A DNA stretch of 64,000 bases, taken from positions 62,001 through 126,000 of the forward strand of contig CAVXKL010000001.1 of assembly GCA_963762395.1 (NCBI GenBank), read 5' to 3'. Position numbers and translations under genes: made by a program. The stretch's first letter is position 1. Every line of letters starts with the position of its first letter. Under the pieces are notes generated by a model that searched no databases, was not told the origin of the DNA, and saw only the letters and a program-made list of their open reading frames with translations. The stretch comes from JAJZKE01 sp963762395 (lineage in GTDB: Bacteria > Patescibacteriota > Saccharimonadia > Saccharimonadales > UBA4665). This document shows, in pieces, positions 59,971 through 64,000 of the stretch.

Positions 59971-61014
59971 ATGAAGACTAGAGTAGCCATAAATGGTTTT
60001 GGCCGGATCGGCCGGAACGCTTTTAAGATTGCTTTTGCCAGAAGCGATATCGAAATAATCGCCATAAATGATCTAACTGATGTGGCAACGCTAGTTTACT
60101 TATTGAAGCATGACAGCAATTACGGTACTTACGATAAAGACGTTAAAGCAGCTGAAGACGAAATTGTTGTTGACGGCCAGCATATAAAGGTTTTTGCCGA
60201 GAAAGACCCTGAATTTCTGCCCTGGAAAGACTTAGATATTGATGTCGTTATTGAAAGTACCGGTTTCTTCGTTGAGCCAGATAAAGCTCGGTCCCATATA
60301 AGGACTGGCGCTAAGAAAGTAGTCATCAGCGCTCCGGCTAAAGGCGATAGTGCCGACACGGCTTTAACAGTAGTCCTTGGGGTTAATGACAACTCCCTAG
60401 AAGAGGATCACGACGTTATCTCCAATGCCTCCTGCACAACCAACTGTATAACACCGGTCGCTGGTGTTATTGAATCACAATTTGGCATTGAGAAGCTGAT
60501 GATGACCACCATTCATAGCTATACTTCTTCTCAGCTTATTCAGGATGGGCCAGGTAAGAACTTAAGAGAAGATCGAGCTGCCGCCCAAAACATTACGCCG
60601 ACAACGACAGGTGCATCAATTGCAGCCGCTAAAGCCCTACCGGCTCTAAGAGATATATTTGGTGCTTTTGAAGTTAGGGTCCCCACTCCCGTTGTATCTC
60701 TAGCCGACTTTGTTATTATTACTAAAAAAGACGTAACTGTTGATGAAGTTAACAAGGCCTTTAAAAAAGCTTCTAAAGAACCGTTCTACCAGGGAATTTT
60801 GGACGTAAGCGAAGAAGAGCTTGTTAGCACCGACTTCATCGGTAACAGCCACTCAGCTATTGTCGATTTAAAACTAACAGCCGTAATTGGTGGCAATATG
60901 CTTAAAGTAGTCGCTTGGTACGATAATGAATGGGGCTACTCGAATAGACTTGTTGAAGTGGTGGCTGACACTGGCCGTCTTCTTCACCGCACCAGCGAAC
61001 AACATAACACTTAA
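59971..61014 (+). CDS. gap: Glyceraldehyde-3-phosphate dehydrogenase
   Basis: The 347-residue enzyme oxidises GAP to 1,3-bisphosphoglycerate. It has INGFGRIGRNAFKIAF at the start, the catalytic Cys in SNASCTTNCITP (about residue 154), AAAQNITPTTTGAS and WYDNEWGYSNRL. It opens a run of five sugar-phosphate genes and has its own promoter at 59910-59937. Confidence 0.97.
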   Translation: MKTRVAINGFGRIGRNAFKIAFARSDIEIIAINDLTDVATLVYLLKHDSNYGTYDKDVKAAEDEIVVDGQHIKVFAEKDPEFLPWKDLDIDVVIESTGFFVEPDKARSHIRTGAKKVVISAPAKGDSADTALTVVLGVNDNSLEEDHDVISNASCTTNCITPVAGVIESQFGIEKLMMTTIHSYTSSQLIQDGPGKNLREDRAAAQNITPTTTGASIAAAKALPALRDIFGAFEVRVPTPVVSLADFVIITKKDVTVDEVNKAFKKASKEPFYQGILDVSEEELVSTDFIGNSHSAIVDLKLTAVIGGNMLKVVAWYDNEWGYSNRLVEVVADTGRLLHRTSEQHNT

Positions 61015-61015
61015 A

Positions 61016-61459
61016 ATGAAGATATATATTGGCACTGATCACCATGGATATAAAGACAAAGAACTAATCATGAACTATCTAAAAGAGATGGGTCATGAAG
61101 TTATTGATGATGGCGATGAGCAGTTAGACCCCAGAGATGACTTCTCCCCTTATGCCTCTAAAGTTGTTAAGGATGTCTTAACTAGTCCGGCAGATTCAAA
61201 AGGTATATTACTATGTGGCAGCGGTCAAGGTATGTGTATGGCAGCTAATCGCTTTAAAGGAATAAGGGCTAGTCTTTGCTGGGACGAAAACGAAGCCTAT
61301 AACTCCCGTCATGACGATGATGCCAATGTCTTATGTCTAAGTGCCGATAAAATAGCCTGGCCGGACATGGAGAGGATAATCTCGACCTGGGTCAGTACAC
61401 CATTCTCTAACGAAGAACGTTTCGTCCGCAGAATACACGAATTAGATAACCTAAATTAA
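61016..61459 (+). CDS. rpiB: Ribose-5-phosphate isomerase B (RpiB/LacAB family)
   Basis: The 147-residue enzyme interconverts ribose 5- and ribulose 5-phosphate. GTDHHGYKDKELIM at the start, the catalytic Cys in LLCGSGQGMCMAANRFKGIRA (split: CGSGQGMCMAANRFKG) and SRHDDDANVLCLSAD are family landmarks. The frame is open into gap, but ATG 61016, one base after the gap stop, is the sensible start. Confidence 0.92.
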   Translation: MKIYIGTDHHGYKDKELIMNYLKEMGHEVIDDGDEQLDPRDDFSPYASKVVKDVLTSPADSKGILLCGSGQGMCMAANRFKGIRASLCWDENEAYNSRHDDDANVLCLSADKIAWPDMERIISTWVSTPFSNEERFVRRIHELDNLN

Positions 61460-61462
61460 TCT

Positions 61463-62107
61463 ATGGCAATAATTTGTCCAACAATTACCGCCACGACGCT
61501 AGAAGAATTTACTAGCCAACTGCAAAAAGTAAAACAATTTGCCGATCGTATTCATATAGATCTCATGGACGGGCAGTTAGCACCGATTAAGTCTTTAGAT
61601 GTCAGCGAAGTGCCGATAATAAGTGAGGTGATCACAGATATCCATATGATGTTTAATAGCCCCATGGAATTTATGGAAAAGATAATACTCATAAATCCAA
61701 ACTTGTTAATTGTTCATGCCGAGGCTACTAATATTGACCATTACAAGCTAGTAACCAGCTTGCACGAACATAATATTAGGGCCGGTCTAGCAATTCTCGG
61801 TCCGACCACGGTAAATAGCATTTCAGGGGTAGTAAACTGGTATGATCACATTTTAATTTTTGCCGGCACTTTAGGTTATCAAGGCGGTGAGGCTGATCTA
61901 AGCATGTTACCTAAAGTTGATGAGATTAAGGCCTTAAACCCGCGGGCTGAAATAGCCTGGGACGGTGGCATTAACAATCTTAATGCTCATGAAATTGCCT
62001 CAGCCGGGGTTAATGTTTTAAATGTCGGCGGTTATATTCAAAAGAGCGCTTTCCCTCAAAATGCTTATGTTGAACTAGAGCAAATTATTAGGCAACAACA
62101 TGACTAA
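61463..62107 (+). CDS. rpe: Ribulose-phosphate 3-epimerase
   Basis: The 214-residue TIM barrel has ICPTITATTLEEF at the start and metal ligands in RIHIDLMDGQLAP, DIHMMF and IAWDGGINNLNA. The phosphate site is in LNVGGYI. Some loops differ from the usual form (HLDVMDGHFVPN), so the specificity could be broader, but the place between rpiB and transketolase supports epimerase. It overlaps the next gene by 8 bp. Confidence 0.88.
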   Translation: MAIICPTITATTLEEFTSQLQKVKQFADRIHIDLMDGQLAPIKSLDVSEVPIISEVITDIHMMFNSPMEFMEKIILINPNLLIVHAEATNIDHYKLVTSLHEHNIRAGLAILGPTTVNSISGVVNWYDHILIFAGTLGYQGGEADLSMLPKVDEIKALNPRAEIAWDGGINNLNAHEIASAGVNVLNVGGYIQKSAFPQNAYVELEQIIRQQHD

Positions 62108-62954
62108 ACTACCGCTTGATCGCTTAGAAGAAATTGCTAACGATATCAGGGAAGATATTATTGAGATGCTGCTTAAGGCCGGCAGTGGTCATAGTGCTGG
62201 ACCTTTAGGACTAGCCGACATCTTTACCGCCCTTTATTTTGACATCTTAAATCACGACCCAAAAAACCCAGACTGGCAAGATCGAGACATTTTAATTTTA
62301 TCTAACGGCCACTGTGTGCCGGTTAGATACGCCGCTATGGCCCACGCCGGCTACTTTCCAAGATCTGAGCTTAAAACACTTAGAAAGTTTGGCAGCCGTC
62401 TTCAAGGTCATCCTGAAAGACTCAGACTGCCTGGACTGGAAACTACATCCGGACCACTGGGCTGCGGACTTTCCCAGGCCGCAGGTATGGCTCTTGCTCT
62501 TAAAATGGATAAAGTTAACCATCGATGGGTTTACGTTGTTATGAGCGACGGTGAAACAGACGAAGGCAATGTTTGGGAAGCCGCCATGCTGGCTGGTAAG
62601 TACAAGCTATCTAACATTATTGCTATTTTAGACCGAAACAATATTCAAATTGATGGCCCAACCGAGCAAGTTATGCCGCTTGAAGACGTCAAAGCTAAAT
62701 GGCAATCATTTGGCTGGCATGTTATAGAAGTTGATGGCAATAATATTGAAGACTTTATAGATGCCTGCGCCATGGCTAAAGCAATTGTTGAAAAGCCGGT
62801 TATGATCATTGCTCACACCGTTCCCGGTAAAGGCGTCGACTTTATGGAATATGACTTCCATTGGCACGGTAAACCACCTAATACCGAAGAAGCTAAAAAG
62901 GCCTTAAAAGAGCTGAGAACGCTTGGCGGCCGGATTAAAAGCGAGGATTCTTAA
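62100..62954 (+). CDS. tktA1: Transketolase, N-terminal subunit
   Basis: The 284-residue protein is the thiamine-diphosphate-binding half of a two-gene transketolase. KAGSGHSAGPLGLADIFTAL, LEGHPERLRLPGLETTSGPLG-type sequence (here LQGHPERLRLPGLETTSGPL) and MSDGETDEGNVWEA with a following NN define the TPP site. The gene symbol is a convenience label. The split form is standard in many bacteria and archaea and is not a frameshift. Confidence 0.94.
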   Translation: MTKLPLDRLEEIANDIREDIIEMLLKAGSGHSAGPLGLADIFTALYFDILNHDPKNPDWQDRDILILSNGHCVPVRYAAMAHAGYFPRSELKTLRKFGSRLQGHPERLRLPGLETTSGPLGCGLSQAAGMALALKMDKVNHRWVYVVMSDGETDEGNVWEAAMLAGKYKLSNIIAILDRNNIQIDGPTEQVMPLEDVKAKWQSFGWHVIEVDGNNIEDFIDACAMAKAIVEKPVMIIAHTVPGKGVDFMEYDFHWHGKPPNTEEAKKALKELRTLGGRIKSEDS

Positions 62955-62955
62955 T

Positions 62956-63945
62956 ATGAACAGTATTGATCCAAAACTTTCAGGCTATATGTCAAATCCA
63001 GTGCTAGAGACAAACCGCAAAGGTTTTGGACTAGGCTTAGTCGCTGCCGGCGAAGCTTATCCAAACGTTGTTGCTGTCTGTGCCGATTTAACGGAATCAA
63101 CTCACATGCATTTATTTAAAGAAAAGTTTCCGGAGCGCTTTATTGAGGTCGGTGTTGCCGAACAAAACATGGTTACTTTAGGCAGTGGCTTGGCCGCCAT
63201 GGGTAAAATTCCCTTTGTTTCCAGCTATGCCGCTTTTAGCCCAGGCCGAAATTGGGAGCAAATTAGAACGACTATTTGCCTTAATGACCGTCCTGTTAAG
63301 TTAATTGGCTGCCATTCAGGAGTTAGTGCCGGCCCAGACGGTGCAACCCATCAAATGCTTGAAGATATAGCCCTGATGCGCGTTTTGCCTAACATGGTGG
63401 TTGTAGCCCCGGCTGACGCAGTTGAAGCTAGGAAAGCGACGCTTGAGATGGTTAAAGACCCAAGACCTAATTACATGCGCCTGGCTAGAGAACCAATAGC
63501 TATTATTACCACTGATCAAACACCTTTTACGATTGGTCAGGCCTATGTATTTAAGGAGGGTAAGGATATAACCATCGCCGCTACCGGTACAATGACTTAT
63601 CAAGCGCTACTTGCTGCCGATGCCTTAGGAAAACAAGGCATTCAAGCCGAAGTCTTGCATGTGCCAACAATTAAGCCGCTTGATGAAGAAACTATTCTAT
63701 CAAGTGCTAAAAAAACAAAGGCTGTTATTACCGTTGAAGAGGGTCAAAGAGCCGGCGGTCTGGGTGGTGCTATCGCTGAACTGTTAGCCGAACAATTACC
63801 AACTCCCGTCTTTAGGATAGGCATGAGAGACAGATTCGGTGAATCAGGCGATGCCGAAGAGCTCCTGACGCACTTTGGACTAGACGCTAAGCATATCGAG
63901 CTGGCTGCCCATTATCTACTATGCAAAAAAAGCGTAAGCGATTAA
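62956..63945 (+). CDS. tktA2: Transketolase, C-terminal subunit
   Basis: The 329-residue partner carries the pyrimidine-binding domain (RFIEVGVAEQNMVTLGSGLA with the catalytic Glu), the GPDGATHQMLEDIALMRVLP loop and the C-terminal swivel domain (VEEGQRAGGLGGAIAELLAE). ATG 62956 lies one base after the stop of the N-terminal subunit. Together with rpe and rpiB it forms the non-oxidative pentose phosphate branch; transaldolase is not in the window. Confidence 0.94.
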   Translation: MNSIDPKLSGYMSNPVLETNRKGFGLGLVAAGEAYPNVVAVCADLTESTHMHLFKEKFPERFIEVGVAEQNMVTLGSGLAAMGKIPFVSSYAAFSPGRNWEQIRTTICLNDRPVKLIGCHSGVSAGPDGATHQMLEDIALMRVLPNMVVVAPADAVEARKATLEMVKDPRPNYMRLAREPIAIITTDQTPFTIGQAYVFKEGKDITIAATGTMTYQALLAADALGKQGIQAEVLHVPTIKPLDEETILSSAKKTKAVITVEEGQRAGGLGGAIAELLAEQLPTPVFRIGMRDRFGESGDAEELLTHFGLDAKHIELAAHYLLCKKSVSD

Positions 63946-64000
63946 CATTTAAATATGCCCCTAACATTACCGCAAATACGAAGAAATTGCCGCCTGGCTA

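Noticed and set aside
62100..63945. Transketolase split read as a frameshift
   Set aside because: Two-gene transketolases are normal, each part has its own start and stop, and the break falls at the known domain boundary.
63921..64000. Possible gene start at the right edge (MQKKRKR...)
   Set aside because: Only about 26 codons are visible, it overlaps the transketolase end and has no recognisable family. It cannot be judged without more sequence.
1..64000. Alternative genetic code with UGA as Gly
   Set aside because: Several ATGA overlaps and normal gene ends use UGA as stop, and no conserved Gly positions are replaced by UGA.

Overview
The window looks like a chromosomal segment of a Patescibacteria/CPR bacterium, most plausibly Saccharibacteria-like (inference from gene content, no search run). 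The genome has moderate-to-low GC. Coding is compact, with many 4-base stop/start overlaps. UGA acts as a normal stop, which argues against the UGA=Gly lineages. Transketolase is split into two genes. Many genes appear to be leaderless: a TANNNT -10 box lies 6-8 nt upstream of the ATG, with no Shine-Dalgarno.

Layout. 1-3.2 kb: the end of a SAM methyltransferase, then three secreted or anchored surface proteins. 3.3-8.5 kb: a DUF998-like membrane protein and two ABC-2 export systems; the ATPase of the first has a 1-nt frameshift. 8.5-15.4 kb: an SDR oxidoreductase and a lower-glycolysis cluster of PEP synthase (frameshifted), an adenylate-kinase-like protein, a D-lactate-dehydrogenase/phosphoglycerate-mutase fusion and enolase. 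15.5-19.6 kb: an AbrB regulator with a heterodimeric ABC exporter. 19.6-22.3 kb: inositol-phosphate synthase, a divergent LysR regulator with a palindromic operator, and TsaC/Sua5.

22.4-36.5 kb is an accessory zone. It holds small membrane and zinc-ribbon proteins, an inactivated gene, an MFS exporter, a P-loop kinase, a secreted clan GH-A glycosidase, a GH16 glucanase, an orphan 7TM histidine kinase, MsrA and a second DUF998-like protein. Its intergenic gaps carry at least 12 same-strand copies of a short dispersed repeat (core TTGGCTGR, then 9 nt, then ACGAAG or TCTAGAAC).

36.5-46.8 kb is an integrated element. Its large serine recombinase reads straight into an antisense tRNA-Gln gene. 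Upstream of it are a DUF5659 protein, a small partner, a replication-type ATPase and membrane proteins. Nested at the left is a complete IS1595-family transposon (36814-40114) with 25-bp imperfect terminal repeats and a perfect 8-bp target duplication. It carries a single-polypeptide restriction-modification enzyme (PD-D/ExK nuclease, N6-adenine methylase and specificity domain) as passenger.

46.8-64 kb is core genome: RarA, 3-methyladenine glycosylase, L,D-transpeptidase, RmuC, an MGH1-like glycosidase, a degenerate HIT protein, PheT/PheS, NUDIX, FKBP, a glutaredoxin-like protein, thioredoxin reductase and pyrophosphatase. A Doc-type toxin-antitoxin cassette follows, flanked by a duplicated promoter segment. 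The window ends with a GAPDH-RpiB-Rpe-transketolase N/C operon linking glycolysis and the non-oxidative pentose phosphate pathway.
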